Shown piece after piece: positions 46,765 through 55,589 of a DNA stretch of 64,000 nucleotides. Source of the DNA: Mycobacterium sp. BK086. GTDB lineage: Bacteria; Actinomycetota; Actinomycetes; Mycobacteriales; Mycobacteriaceae. The DNA is taken from assembly GCA_004362315.1 (NCBI GenBank), contig SNWL01000004.1, positions 186,001 through 250,000 of the forward strand, given 5' to 3'. Both the position numbers and the translations under genes were made by a program. Each line of letters starts with the position of its first letter. Position 1 is the stretch's first letter. Below the pieces are notes generated by a model, which was not told the origin of the DNA, searched no databases, and was given only the letters and a program-made list of their open reading frames with translations.

Positions 46765-47586
46765 GTGGCAGACCTCACCGACACCGTCGCAGTAGTCACC
46801 GGCGCAGCCCGCGGTCAGGGCAGGAGCCACGCCGTGGCGCTGGCCGCCGAGGGCGCCGACATCATCGCCATCGACCGTTGCGCAGACATCGACTCGATTC
46901 CCTATCCGCTGGCCACCAAGGAGGATCTCGACGAGACCGTCCGGCTGGTCGAGGCGCAGGGCCGGCGGGTTGTGCCGGTGGTCGCCGACGTCCGCGACCT
47001 CGCGGCCCTGACCGCGGCAGTAGACAGCGGCGTGGACACGCTCGGCGATATCGACATCGTCGTGGCCAATGCCGGAGTGGTGGCGATCGGGCTCAAGGAT
47101 CCGGCCGACGAACAGCTGTACCGCGACATCGTCGACACCAATCTGGGTGGCGTCTGGCACACGATCGTGGCGACCGTGCCGTCGATCATCCGTAAGGGAC
47201 GCGGCGGCTCGATCATCCTGACCAGCTCGGCACAGGGTCTGGTCGGAAAGGGCGGCGACGGTAGCGCGGCGATGTTCGCCTACGCCGCGGCCAAACACGG
47301 CGTGGTCGGGCTGATGCGCTCGGCGGCCAATGCCTATGCCCAGCACAACATTCGGGTGAACACCGTGCACCCCAGCGGCGTAGGCACCCCGATGATCCTC
47401 AACGACCACACCCTCCGCACGTTCCAGGAGAATCCCAACGGCGCCGCGCTGTCGGCGAATCTGCTGCCCGTTCCGTTCGTCGAGTCCGAAGACGTCACGA
47501 ACGCCGTCGTCTTCCTGGCGAGCCCGAAGGCGCGCTACATCACCGGCGTTGCACTACCGGTCGATGCCGGGCACGCCGTGATGTGA
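46765..47586 (+). CDS. Mycofactocin-coupled-type SDR
   Basis: 273 residues. VTGAARGQGRSHAVALAAEGADIIAID is the extended N-terminal motif, seen here in two parts, typical of the SDR subfamily that holds NAD tightly and relies on mycofactocin. Other motifs: VANAGVV, LTSSAQGLVG and YAAAKHG (YxxxK). It oxidises an alcohol, possibly a product of the neighbouring cluster. Leaderless GTG start. Convergent with purB. Confidence 0.88.
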   Translation: MADLTDTVAVVTGAARGQGRSHAVALAAEGADIIAIDRCADIDSIPYPLATKEDLDETVRLVEAQGRRVVPVVADVRDLAALTAAVDSGVDTLGDIDIVVANAGVVAIGLKDPADEQLYRDIVDTNLGGVWHTIVATVPSIIRKGRGGSIILTSSAQGLVGKGGDGSAAMFAYAAAKHGVVGLMRSAANAYAQHNIRVNTVHPSGVGTPMILNDHTLRTFQENPNGAALSANLLPVPFVESEDVTNAVVFLASPKARYITGVALPVDAGHAVM

Positions 47587-47593
47587 CACCGGT

Positions 47594-49012
47594 CTACAGA
47601 ATCGCGCCGGGAGCGTACTTGGCGGCGTCCGGGTAGGCACTGACCAGTTCTTCGACGGCGGCTACCACCTGGTCGACCTGGCTTGCCGCCGCTCCGCTGA
47701 AGGCCTGCTTGTCCGCCAGCGCGGCATCGAGTGCGGCCCGGTCCAGCGGCAGCCGGTCGTCGGCGGCCAATCGATCCAAAAGGTCTGGCTCGGCGCCCTT
47801 TTCGCGCATTGCCAGCGCCACGGCAACCGCATGTTCCTTGATCACCTCGTGCGCGGTCTCTCTGCCGACACCGGCCCGCACGGCGGCGATCAGCACTTTG
47901 GTGGTGGCCAGGAACGGCAGGTAGCGATCGAGCTCGCGCTGGATCACCGCCGGATAGGCGCCGAACTCGTCGAGCACCGTCAGGAACGTCTCGATCTGCC
48001 CGTCGATGGCGAAGAATGCGTCCGGCAGCGCGACCCGGCGCACCACGGAGCAGAACACGTCGCCTTCATTCCATTGCGCGCCAGCCAATTCCGCGGCCAT
48101 CGAGCCGTAGCCACGCAGGATCACCTGCAGGCCGTTGACCCGCTCGCAGCTGCGGGTGTTCATCTTGTGCGGCATCGCCGACGAGCCGACCTGCCCCGGC
48201 GCGAAGCCTTCGGTCACCAGCTCGTGGCCGGCCATCAGGCGCACGGTGTGCGCGAACGACGACGGGCCGGCTCCCAGCTGAACCAGCGCCGACACCACGT
48301 CGTGGTCGAGTGAGCGCGGGTACACCTGCCCGACGCTGGTGAAAACGGCGTTGAAACCCAGGAATTCGGCGACCCGGCGTTCCAGCTCAGCCAGTCGGTC
48401 GGCGTCGCCGTCGAACAGGTCGAGCATGTCCTGGGCGGTACCCATCGGCCCCTTGATGCCGCGCAGCGGGTAGCGCTCGATCAGTTCCTCGACGCGGCGC
48501 AGCGCGATCAGCGTCTCCTCGGCGGCCGAGGCGAACCGCTTACCCAGCGTGGTGGCCTGGGCGGCGACATTGTGGCTGCGGCCGGCCATCACCAGCTCGC
48601 GATACAGCACCGCACTCTCAGCCAGCCGCGCCACGACGGCCACGCCGTGGGCGTGCACCAGTTGCAGCGACCGGCGGATCTGCAGCTGCTCGACGTTCTC
48701 GGTGAGGTCGCGGCTGGTCATGCCCTTGTGCACGTGTTCGTGGCCGGCCAGCGCGTTGAACTCCTCGATGCGGGCCTTCACGTCGTGGCGGGTGACGCGT
48801 TCACGCGCGGCGATCGAGGCCAGGTCGACCTCTTCGAGCACGCGTTCGTAGTCCTCGATCACGCCAGCGGGCACGGCAACGCCGAGCTCGGACTGCGCAC
48901 GCAGCACCGCGAGCCACAGCTTGCGCTCGGCGACGATCTTGGCCTCCGGCGACCAGATCGCGACCATGTCCGCGCTGGCGTACCGCCCGGCCAAAACATT
49001 GGGGATTGTCAC
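47594..49012 (-). CDS. purB: Adenylosuccinate lyase PurB
   Basis: 472 residues, the same length as the M. tuberculosis enzyme. Superfamily signature GSSAMPHKMNTRSCERV, catalytic His in AGHEHVHKGMTSRD. It cleaves SAICAR and adenylosuccinate. Start: GTG of VTIPNVLAGRYASADM. A TAAGCT box 8 nt upstream suggests a very short leader. Divergent from relZ with 40 bp between them. Confidence 0.96.
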   Translation of the reverse strand: MTIPNVLAGRYASADMVAIWSPEAKIVAERKLWLAVLRAQSELGVAVPAGVIEDYERVLEEVDLASIAARERVTRHDVKARIEEFNALAGHEHVHKGMTSRDLTENVEQLQIRRSLQLVHAHGVAVVARLAESAVLYRELVMAGRSHNVAAQATTLGKRFASAAEETLIALRRVEELIERYPLRGIKGPMGTAQDMLDLFDGDADRLAELERRVAEFLGFNAVFTSVGQVYPRSLDHDVVSALVQLGAGPSSFAHTVRLMAGHELVTEGFAPGQVGSSAMPHKMNTRSCERVNGLQVILRGYGSMAAELAGAQWNEGDVFCSVVRRVALPDAFFAIDGQIETFLTVLDEFGAYPAVIQRELDRYLPFLATTKVLIAAVRAGVGRETAHEVIKEHAVAVALAMREKGAEPDLLDRLAADDRLPLDRAALDAALADKQAFSGAAASQVDQVVAAVEELVSAYPDAAKYAPGAIL

Positions 49013-49052
49013 AACCCAACAGCTTACGGCCCTGGTACGGCAAGGTAGACGC

Positions 49053-50777
49053 ATGCACTTTGTCGGCCTGGATCTGGCCTGGGGTGAACGCAAGCCGACC
49101 GGAGTCGCGGTACTCGACGGCGACGGCCGGCTCGTCCATATCGCTAGCGCGCAAGACGATTCGAGCATCCTCGACGAGGTGCGACCGTTTGTGGACGGAG
49201 ACTGTCTGGTCGCCATCGATGCGCCACTGGTGGTGAACAACCCGACCGGCCAGCGGGGCTGTGAGACGGACTTGAACCGCGACTTCGCGAAATTCGAGGC
49301 AGGCGCGCACCCGTCGAACATGGGAAAGCCCGAATTCGCCGATACGCCACGGGGCGCCCGGATCGCCGAGGCGCTCGGGCTGGACATGGACCCGCAATCG
49401 CGGGCAACCCGGCGGGCGATCGAGGTCTACCCGCATCCGGCCACCGTTGTGCTGTTCCGGCTCGGCCGCACGCTGAAGTACAAGAACAAGCCGGGCCGCA
49501 CCCTCACGCAGCTGCGCACCGAGTTGCTGCGTCTGATGGATGAGATCGAACGGCTCGCCCAGGCCACGGTGCCGCTTCGGGTCGGCGATCACCCGGACTG
49601 GATCGCCATGCGCGCCGCGGTCGAGACGGCGCAACGCAAAAGCGATCTCCGTCGCGCCGAGGACCCGGTCGACGCCGTGGTGTGCGCCTACGTCGGGCTT
49701 TTCGCGACGCGCCGGCCGGCGGCGGTGACCGTCTACGGTGACTTCGCAACCGGGTACATCGTCACGCCGACCCTCCCGGCAGACCTGACGCCCGCTCCGC
49801 CGGAACCGACACCCGGCGTCGTCAGCGACGCCGTGGCCCGCTACGCCGAGCGGCGGCCTGCCCTGAAAGAAACCACCGAGCACTACCTGGCGTTGGTGAA
49901 GCGCCTGCTGGACGACGCGGGCATCAACTACCTCAGCGTGACGGCCCGCACCAAGAGCGTCGCGTCGTTCGCGGCCAAAGCCGATCGCAGCAGTCAGGGG
50001 CAGCGGCTCTACACCGACCCGTCAACGCAGATCACCGACCAGGTCGGCCTGCGGGTCATTACCTACCTGCGCGAGGACGTCACCGCCGTCGGCACCGTGC
50101 TGGCCGGTGAGATGAACGTGCTGGCCGACCTCGACATGGGACAGGTGACCGCCCGCGAGGGCCGCTGGGGCTACGCCAGCAGGCACATGCTGGTCGCCAT
50201 CGAGGGCGAGTCCCAGCCGGCGTCGGTCCAGATCCGCACCGTCCTGCAGCACGCGTGGGCGGAGTTCGAGCACGACATCCGGTACAAGGGCACGGTCCCC
50301 GAGCAGGATGCAGCCGAGCTCGACCGCCGCTTCACGCTCGCGGCGGGGCTGCTCGAGCTGGCCGACCGCGAGTTCACCGAGATCCGCGATCGGTTGCGGG
50401 CATCGATGGCCGACGACCGCACCCCGACCGTCGCGGGCGTTGGCATCGCGACACCGGTGCTGGCCACCTATCTGGGGCACCGCTTTCCCGAAGCCGGCTG
50501 GTCGCGAACCGAGCACTACGCATGGATTTCCGACCTGCTCGGCGAACTGGGCATCCTCACCCTCGACGCCCTCGAGGAGCTGCTGACCAATCTCGACACC
50601 GATGCCGTCAACGAGAAGATGGACTACCGCTTCCCCGCGGGTGCGGTGCGTCGCTTGGACGACGCCCTGCTGGCCACGTTCGCCGACCGCTACGTCGGGC
50701 TGGCGGGCAACGCGCATCGGGAGGCGCTGCTGCAGACCCGGCTCCAGCGACTGAACGGGACGCCGAAATCAACGTAA
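49053..50777 (+). CDS. relZ: RelZ-type fusion: DUF429/RNase HII-like domain with (p)ppGpp synthetase
   Basis: 574 residues. N-terminal DUF429 domain (MHFVGLDLAWGERKPTGVAVLD to about 240) with acidic residues in an RNase H-like fold; C-terminal RelA/SpoT synthetase domain (about 280-480): TKSVASFAAKADR, ITDQVGLRVITY, GYASRHMLV, VQIRTVLQHAWAEFEHDI. There is no HD hydrolase domain. The M. smegmatis homologue (MS_RHII-RSD, RelZ) was shown to have both RNase HII and pppGpp/pGpp synthetase activity. Next to purB, linking alarmone and purine metabolism. Confidence 0.9.
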   Translation: MHFVGLDLAWGERKPTGVAVLDGDGRLVHIASAQDDSSILDEVRPFVDGDCLVAIDAPLVVNNPTGQRGCETDLNRDFAKFEAGAHPSNMGKPEFADTPRGARIAEALGLDMDPQSRATRRAIEVYPHPATVVLFRLGRTLKYKNKPGRTLTQLRTELLRLMDEIERLAQATVPLRVGDHPDWIAMRAAVETAQRKSDLRRAEDPVDAVVCAYVGLFATRRPAAVTVYGDFATGYIVTPTLPADLTPAPPEPTPGVVSDAVARYAERRPALKETTEHYLALVKRLLDDAGINYLSVTARTKSVASFAAKADRSSQGQRLYTDPSTQITDQVGLRVITYLREDVTAVGTVLAGEMNVLADLDMGQVTAREGRWGYASRHMLVAIEGESQPASVQIRTVLQHAWAEFEHDIRYKGTVPEQDAAELDRRFTLAAGLLELADREFTEIRDRLRASMADDRTPTVAGVGIATPVLATYLGHRFPEAGWSRTEHYAWISDLLGELGILTLDALEELLTNLDTDAVNEKMDYRFPAGAVRRLDDALLATFADRYVGLAGNAHREALLQTRLQRLNGTPKST

Positions 50778-50798
50778 TGCCTTGCGGCATAGCTACTT

Positions 50799-51794
50799 TC
50801 AGGCACGTAGGCCCGACCAGGATTCCGAGGTTCCGGTCAGTCGGCTGACTTGCTCCAGGAAGCGGCGCACCTTGACCGGGTTCTCGTGGCGCTGCCACCC
50901 GAACGTCGACGGCCGCTGGCTGCGGTCATGCCAGAAGTGCCCCGCCTTGGACTCTGGCCGCGTGGCCACCAGCCACACCGCGGTGTCGGCACCGTCGGCC
51001 ACATCACGCAGCAGTGGCCGGGTGACGGCACGAAAGCGGGGCAGGTACTCGGCCACCCCGGGTGTGTCGACCCAGCCGGGATGCATGCTCTCGACCCGGA
51101 TGTCGGTGCCCGCCAGCCGACGCGACCACGAGTCGGCGAGCACCACCTGCATCTTCTTGGTGCGCGCGTAAGCCCGTACGCCGCTGTACCCGCGCCGGGA
51201 CTCCAGATCGTCGACCACCAGCGGCGAGCTGTACATACCGCCGGACGACACGAACACCACCGACGCGCCACCCGCCGCCCGCAACAGCGGCAGCAGGCGT
51301 TCGGTGATCAGATGCGGGCCGAGCACGTGGGTGGCCAGCTGTACTTCGTGGCCCTGCGGGGAGAGCACACGCTCCTTGGGCATCAGCCCGGCGTTGTGCA
51401 CCAGCCCGCTCAGGGCGGGCACGCGGTTGGCGAAGTCGGCCGTCCAGCGCCGCACCGCGTCCAGGTCGGAGACATCGCAGACCTCCGCCACAGCATGGGC
51501 ATCGGCGACCGAGTCCCGGATCTCCGCCGCGCAGCGATCCACCTTTGCGGGGTTGCGGCCGAGCAGGTGCACGGTAGCCCCGAGCTCGGCAAATGACCGT
51601 GCCATCGCCAGACCGATACCCGCAGTCGCCCCGGTGATCAGCACCCGCTTGCCCAGCAGCGCCTGCGGTCCGGCGTCGGCCGCCCACCACTGCTTGCGCA
51701 ACCCCGAGCCGATCTTGGTATAGCCGAACAACGCCCGGTCCATCACGCCATCGAGCAGTTCCGTCGCCGGCCGGGCCAGCCCGGAGAAATCCAT
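50799..51794 (-). CDS. Short-chain dehydrogenase/reductase with N-terminal extension
   Basis: 331 residues. A hydrophilic-amphipathic extension of about 45 residues precedes ITGATAGIGLAMARSFAELGA. NAGLMPKER, FVSSGGMYSS and the catalytic YARTKKMQ (YxxxK) follow. It resembles retinol-dehydrogenase/WW-oxidoreductase-like SDRs common in mycobacteria; substrate probably a lipid. It is downstream of and on the same strand as the TetR gene. Convergent with relZ. Confidence 0.82.
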   Translation of the reverse strand: MDFSGLARPATELLDGVMDRALFGYTKIGSGLRKQWWAADAGPQALLGKRVLITGATAGIGLAMARSFAELGATVHLLGRNPAKVDRCAAEIRDSVADAHAVAEVCDVSDLDAVRRWTADFANRVPALSGLVHNAGLMPKERVLSPQGHEVQLATHVLGPHLITERLLPLLRAAGGASVVFVSSGGMYSSPLVVDDLESRRGYSGVRAYARTKKMQVVLADSWSRRLAGTDIRVESMHPGWVDTPGVAEYLPRFRAVTRPLLRDVADGADTAVWLVATRPESKAGHFWHDRSQRPSTFGWQRHENPVKVRRFLEQVSRLTGTSESWSGLRA

Positions 51795-51812
51795 GTCTTC
51801 GAACGTAACCGC

Positions 51813-52433
51813 TCAGACCCGCATGGTGCGCTCATCGATCGGCGCCAAGACGTCGATCACATCCATCAGCGTGGTCCTGGCCAGTTCGCGGGGGCCGTCC
51901 CCGTCGCTCACCAGCGCCGAGACCACGGCACCGTCGACGGCGTTCACCAGCGCGGTCACCAGGTCGACCCGCATGTTGCGTCCCGAGCGAGTGATGGCTT
52001 CCACCACGGCATCGACCCGCTGTTGCAGCAGCCGGCGCTGGATTTCGCGCAGTTCGGGCTGGCGGGCACAGGCGATGTAGCGCTCGTAGCGGGAGATCAA
52101 TTCTTCGCTGCTCGCCTCGCCGTCCGCGTCACCGACCAGCAGGTCCACCAGGACGTCGGCGATCGCTTCGGCACCGCGGCGCCGGCGCGGCAATGCGTCG
52201 ACCCGTGCCCGCAGTTGGGCGGTCTCGACCGCGCAGATGTACTCGACGGCCTTGTGCACCAGATCGTCGAGCGAGGAGAAGTAATAGGTGGTCGACGCCA
52301 GCGGCAGGCCCGCGCGACGGGCCACCGCCCGATGGCGCACGGCCTCGAATCCGGCTTCGCGCAGCAGCTCGGCGGCAGCGCTGATCAGCGCATACCGTCG
52401 TCGCTCCCCCTTGGGAGTCATCGCTGCCGTCAT
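51813..52433 (-). CDS. TetR-family regulator (Rv0775-like)
   Basis: 206 residues. HTH region: ALISAAAELLREAGFEAVRHRAVARRAGLPLASTTYYF (positions about 14-50, shown as two adjacent motifs in the family). The C-terminal domain is helical. Start: ATG of MTAAMTPKG, an in-frame ATG four codons later is an alternative, while the upstream GTG adds residues unlike the family. Divergent from the esterase gene, as in M. tuberculosis Rv0775-Rv0774c, and 18 bp upstream of the SDR gene on the same strand. Confidence 0.85.
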   Translation of the reverse strand: MTAAMTPKGERRRYALISAAAELLREAGFEAVRHRAVARRAGLPLASTTYYFSSLDDLVHKAVEYICAVETAQLRARVDALPRRRRGAEAIADVLVDLLVGDADGEASSEELISRYERYIACARQPELREIQRRLLQQRVDAVVEAITRSGRNMRVDLVTALVNAVDGAVVSALVSDGDGPRELARTTLMDVIDVLAPIDERTMRV

Positions 52434-52544
52434 GTTCAGCAATGCTGCCAGCAGCGTCGACGGCACATCGCTCTTTCACCGAATCATTAACGTCGCTTTG
52501 ACCTCGCACTAGGCTGAATGGCCCGCGATGGCATGATGTGCCGA

Positions 52545-53447
52545 ATGGCGAACCTGAGCCGTCGCGCGGTCCTGCGACTCGGCGCCGGAGTGGTGGCAGG
52601 CGCCGCCGGTGCCGTCGCCGCCGGCCGCGTCCTCGAACCCGCCGCACAACTTGCTGGCCCCGACATTGCGATGACCGGTGTCGGCGCTCCCCTGCTGCCA
52701 CCGGCCCCGCTGGAGCCGGCGCCGGCAGGTGCCCCCGCTCCCACGATGGTCACCGGATCGTTCGTGTCGGCCGCGCGCGGCGGTATCAACACGAACTGGG
52801 CGATCGCCCGCCCGCCCGGACAGACCGCGCCGCTGCGGCCGGTCATCGCCCTGCACGGCCGGTGGCAGAATGCGGCCGGCGTGATGGCGGGCGGGGTCGA
52901 GCAGGGCTTGGCGCAGGCCGTCAATGCCGGGCTTCCCCCGTTCGCGGTGGTCGCCGTCGACGGCGGGGACGGGTACTGGCACAAGCGCGCCTCCGGCGAC
53001 GACTCGGGAGCCATGGTTCTCGACGAGCTGATCCCGATGCTCGGCGGACAGGGCCTGGACACCTCGCGAGTCGCCTTCATCGGCTGGTCGATGGGCGGCT
53101 ACGGCGCGCTGCTGCTGGGCGCCCGGCTCGGCCCGGCCCGCACGGCGGCCATCACCGCGGTCAGCCCGGCGCTGTGGACGACATCCGGCGCGGCGGCCGA
53201 CGGCGCGTTCGACGGTCCCGACGACTTCGCCGCCAACAATGTGTTCGGCCTGCCCGCTCTGGCCCAGATCCCGATCCGGATCGACTGCGGCGACAGCGAT
53301 CCGTTCTATGGGGCGACCAAGCAGTTCATCGCCCAGCTGCCCCATCCCCCCGCGGGCGGCTTCTCCCCCGGCGGACACGACGGCGGCTACTGGAGCTCGC
53401 AGCTGCCCGGCGAGATCGCTTGGATGGCACCACTTCTGACGGCCTAG
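52545..53447 (+). CDS. Exported alpha/beta-hydrolase esterase (Rv0774c-like)
   Basis: 300 residues. A twin-arginine-like signal (LSRRAVLRLGAGVVAGAAG) precedes a Pro/Ala-rich linker and an esterase-D/antigen-85-like alpha/beta hydrolase: HGRWQNAAG, VVAVDGGDGYWHKR, nucleophile GWSMGGYGA, Asp in DCGDSDPF, His in GGHDGGYW. M. tuberculosis Rv0774c is a stress-induced extracellular esterase. Start: ATG of MANLSRR, which places the RR pair correctly. Confidence 0.87.
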   Translation: MANLSRRAVLRLGAGVVAGAAGAVAAGRVLEPAAQLAGPDIAMTGVGAPLLPPAPLEPAPAGAPAPTMVTGSFVSAARGGINTNWAIARPPGQTAPLRPVIALHGRWQNAAGVMAGGVEQGLAQAVNAGLPPFAVVAVDGGDGYWHKRASGDDSGAMVLDELIPMLGGQGLDTSRVAFIGWSMGGYGALLLGARLGPARTAAITAVSPALWTTSGAAADGAFDGPDDFAANNVFGLPALAQIPIRIDCGDSDPFYGATKQFIAQLPHPPAGGFSPGGHDGGYWSSQLPGEIAWMAPLLTA

Positions 53448-54232
53448 ACGACGTTGACCGTGTCCAGGAACGCCCTCGCGTAGTCGGCGTCGCCACTGAT
53501 CCGCACGTCGCGGTCGCGCCAGCTCGCGCGCCGGGTTCCCCACTCCGGAAACTCGCACGCCACACCGGTGATCTGCGCGGCCGAACCGTCGGCTGAGCCC
53601 ACCGTGACCGGGCCGCCGGGCGCCACACGCCAGGTTCCGCCGCCGGGTCCGGTCAGCGTGATCGCCAGCGGACGATCCAACGACGCCGCGGCCGACGCCC
53701 GCAGCTGGTTGGCGAGCACCGCCATCATCCATTCCAGGACGACGGCCATCCGGTTGGCATCGGTACCCGGGGCGGGTCGTCCCAACGCCGGCGCCATGTC
53801 GTGACGCAGGTGGGTGTGGTGATCGAAGACCATCGCGCCGGTGAGAACCCGCAGCGGAAACCGGCCCAGCTCGGCCAGCGGCACCTGCACGCCGCCGAGC
53901 GGCGGGCGGGCCATGACCGGAAAGATCGCGGCGGCGACCCCGCTCCAGCGTCGGTACTCGGCAAGGACCTCTGGCGCGGACCGATCCCGTCGAGTATCGA
54001 CCAGCAGATCGTTGGCCGCCTCGATATCGTTGGTGCGCATCATTTTTGCCGCGGCGGGGCTGAACATCGCCCTGCAGCCGGTGCCCATGTGCGCGACGAC
54101 GTCGTGGATGCGCCAGCCCTCCGCACGGCTGTCCATCCGCCATTCGGCCGGCTCGAGACCGCCGCAGAAGGCCAGCATGTCGGCGCGCTCGGCCTTGAAC
54201 GCCGCACCGCGGTCCGGTGTCACGTCGGCCAT
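53444..54232 (-). CDS. TIGR03084/MDMPI-type maleylpyruvate isomerase-like protein
   Basis: 262 residues. The N-terminal DinB-like four-helix domain carries histidines typical of mycothiol-dependent metalloenzymes (HDVVAHM and FDHHTHLRHD); a beta-rich SCP-like C-terminal domain follows (GGTWRVAPGGPVTVG). A mycothiol-dependent isomerase or transferase is likely; substrate unknown. Convergent with the esterase gene (4-bp overlap) and divergent from a P450. Confidence 0.82.
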   Translation of the reverse strand: MADVTPDRGAAFKAERADMLAFCGGLEPAEWRMDSRAEGWRIHDVVAHMGTGCRAMFSPAAAKMMRTNDIEAANDLLVDTRRDRSAPEVLAEYRRWSGVAAAIFPVMARPPLGGVQVPLAELGRFPLRVLTGAMVFDHHTHLRHDMAPALGRPAPGTDANRMAVVLEWMMAVLANQLRASAAASLDRPLAITLTGPGGGTWRVAPGGPVTVGSADGSAAQITGVACEFPEWGTRRASWRDRDVRISGDADYARAFLDTVNVV

Positions 54233-54317
54233 GATTGTCTCCCGTTCTGGAATTGTCTACAGTCCGTATTACTGTCAGCCATTCGATAAGCCTTTCGGAA
54301 GCGCCACCGAGGAGATC

Positions 54318-55589
54318 ATGACCGTCGAGAGCCCGCCGCTGTCCCCGCGGCCGTACCACCCGCTGGACATCTCGGCACCGGACTTCTGGACCGCCGATTT
54401 CGCCACCCGCGACCGCACGTTCGCGCAGCTGCGGGCCGCCGACGGACTGTCCTGGCACGCACCGGTGTCGTCGGTCTTCCCGCATGATGAGACCGGGTAC
54501 TGGGCGATCACCCGGCACGCCGACATCAAGTACGTCAGCCAGCACACGGAGACCTTCAGCTCGGCGCTGGGCATGAGCGTCGACCCCCTTCCCGCCGAAG
54601 TGCAGCAGGCCACCAGCTTCTTCCTGGCCATGGATGCACCGGAGCACACACTGTATCGACGGTTGATCAGCGCGACATTCACTCCGAAGCAGGTTCGCCG
54701 TATCGAGGCCCAGATTCAGGCCAACGCGGCCGACATCGTCGACCGGCTGATCGAAAAGCTGCGCGACGGCGAGGAAATCGACTTCGTCGCCGAATGCTCG
54801 GCCAAGCTGCCGATGCGGACCGTGTCGGACATGATCGGCATCGCGCCTGCCGACCAGGAAGCGGTGGCGTATGCGGCCGAGAGCCTGTTCAGCGCCACCG
54901 ACGACGACTACGCCAGCTTCGAAGAGCGGGCCACGCACGCCCTGACCCAGATCGGCATCCTGACGAGCTCAGGCATCGAGCTGGCCCAGCTGCGCCGCCG
55001 CGAGCCGCACGACGACCTGATGACCAGCATCGTCAACGGCGAGGTCGACGGGCAACGGCTCACCGACATCCAGATCGGGTCGTTCATGGTGCTGCTGGCC
55101 GCGGCGGGTAACGACACCACCAAGCAGACCACCTCGCATGCGTTCAAGGCTCTCGCCGATCATCCGGCCCAGAAGGCTTGGCTGCTCGAGGATTTCGATG
55201 CCCGGATCGCTCCGGCCGCCGAAGAGTTCATCCGCTGGGCCACCCCTGTGCTCAACTTCGCCCGCCATGCCACGGTGGACACCGAGCTTGCGGGCACGGC
55301 GATCAAGGCCGGCGAGAAGGTGGCGCTGTTCTACTGTTCAGCCAACCGCGACGAGGCCGTGTTCGACCGGCCCGGCGAGTTCGACATCACCCGAGCACCC
55401 AACCCGCACTTCGGGTTCGGCGGCGGCGGGCCGCACTTCTGCCTCGGCGCCAACCTGGCCAGGACCGAGCTTCGGCACCTGTTCCATCAGCTGCTCACCC
55501 GGCTGCCCGAGGTCGAGGTAGGCGAACCGGAATACCTGCACAGCAACGTCATTCACGGCGTGAAGCGGTTGCCCGTCAAACTGGCGTGA
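54318..55589 (+). CDS. Cytochrome P450 (steroid/fatty-acid type clan)
   Basis: 423 residues. I-helix [14 protein letters not shown]-helix ExxR in EEFIRW, heme loop [18 protein letters not shown] with the axial Cys. The heme loop style is that of the CYP125/142/124 group that hydroxylates sterol side chains and branched lipids; exact subfamily not determined. Ribosome site GAGGAG is 4 nt before the ATG. The 3' end overlaps purD by 14 bp on the other strand. Confidence 0.88.
   Translation: MTVESPPLSPRPYHPLDISAPDFWTADFATRDRTFAQLRAADGLSWHAPVSSVFPHDETGYWAITRHADIKYVSQHTETFSSALGMSVDPLPAEVQQATSFFLAMDAPEHTLYRRLISATFTPKQVRRIEAQIQANAADIVDRLIEKLRDGEEIDFVAECSAKLPMRTVSDMIGIAPADQEAVAYAAESLFSATDDDYASFEERATHALTQIGILTSSGIELAQLRRREPHDDLMTSIVNGEVDGQRLTDIQIGSFMVLLAAAGNDTTKQTTSHAFKALADHPAQKAWLLEDFDARIAPAAEEFIRWATPVLNFARHATVDTELAGTAIKAGEKVALFYCSANRDEAVFDRPGEFDITRAPNPHFGFGGGGPHFCLGANLARTELRHLFHQLLTRLPEVEVGEPEYLHSNVIHGVKRLPVKLA

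Noticed and set aside
48921..49052. Longer upstream start of relZ overlapping purB
   Set aside because: It would add 44 residues antisense to purB; the family starts at MHFVGLDLAW.
54259..54275. ACAGT-N7-ACTGT inverted repeat before the P450 at 54318
   Set aside because: Arms of only 5 bp without extension; expected by chance at this length.
52509..54938. 809-codon minus-strand frame across the esterase and MDMPI genes
   Set aside because: Spans two real genes in the wrong frame and includes long low-complexity Arg/Gly stretches.
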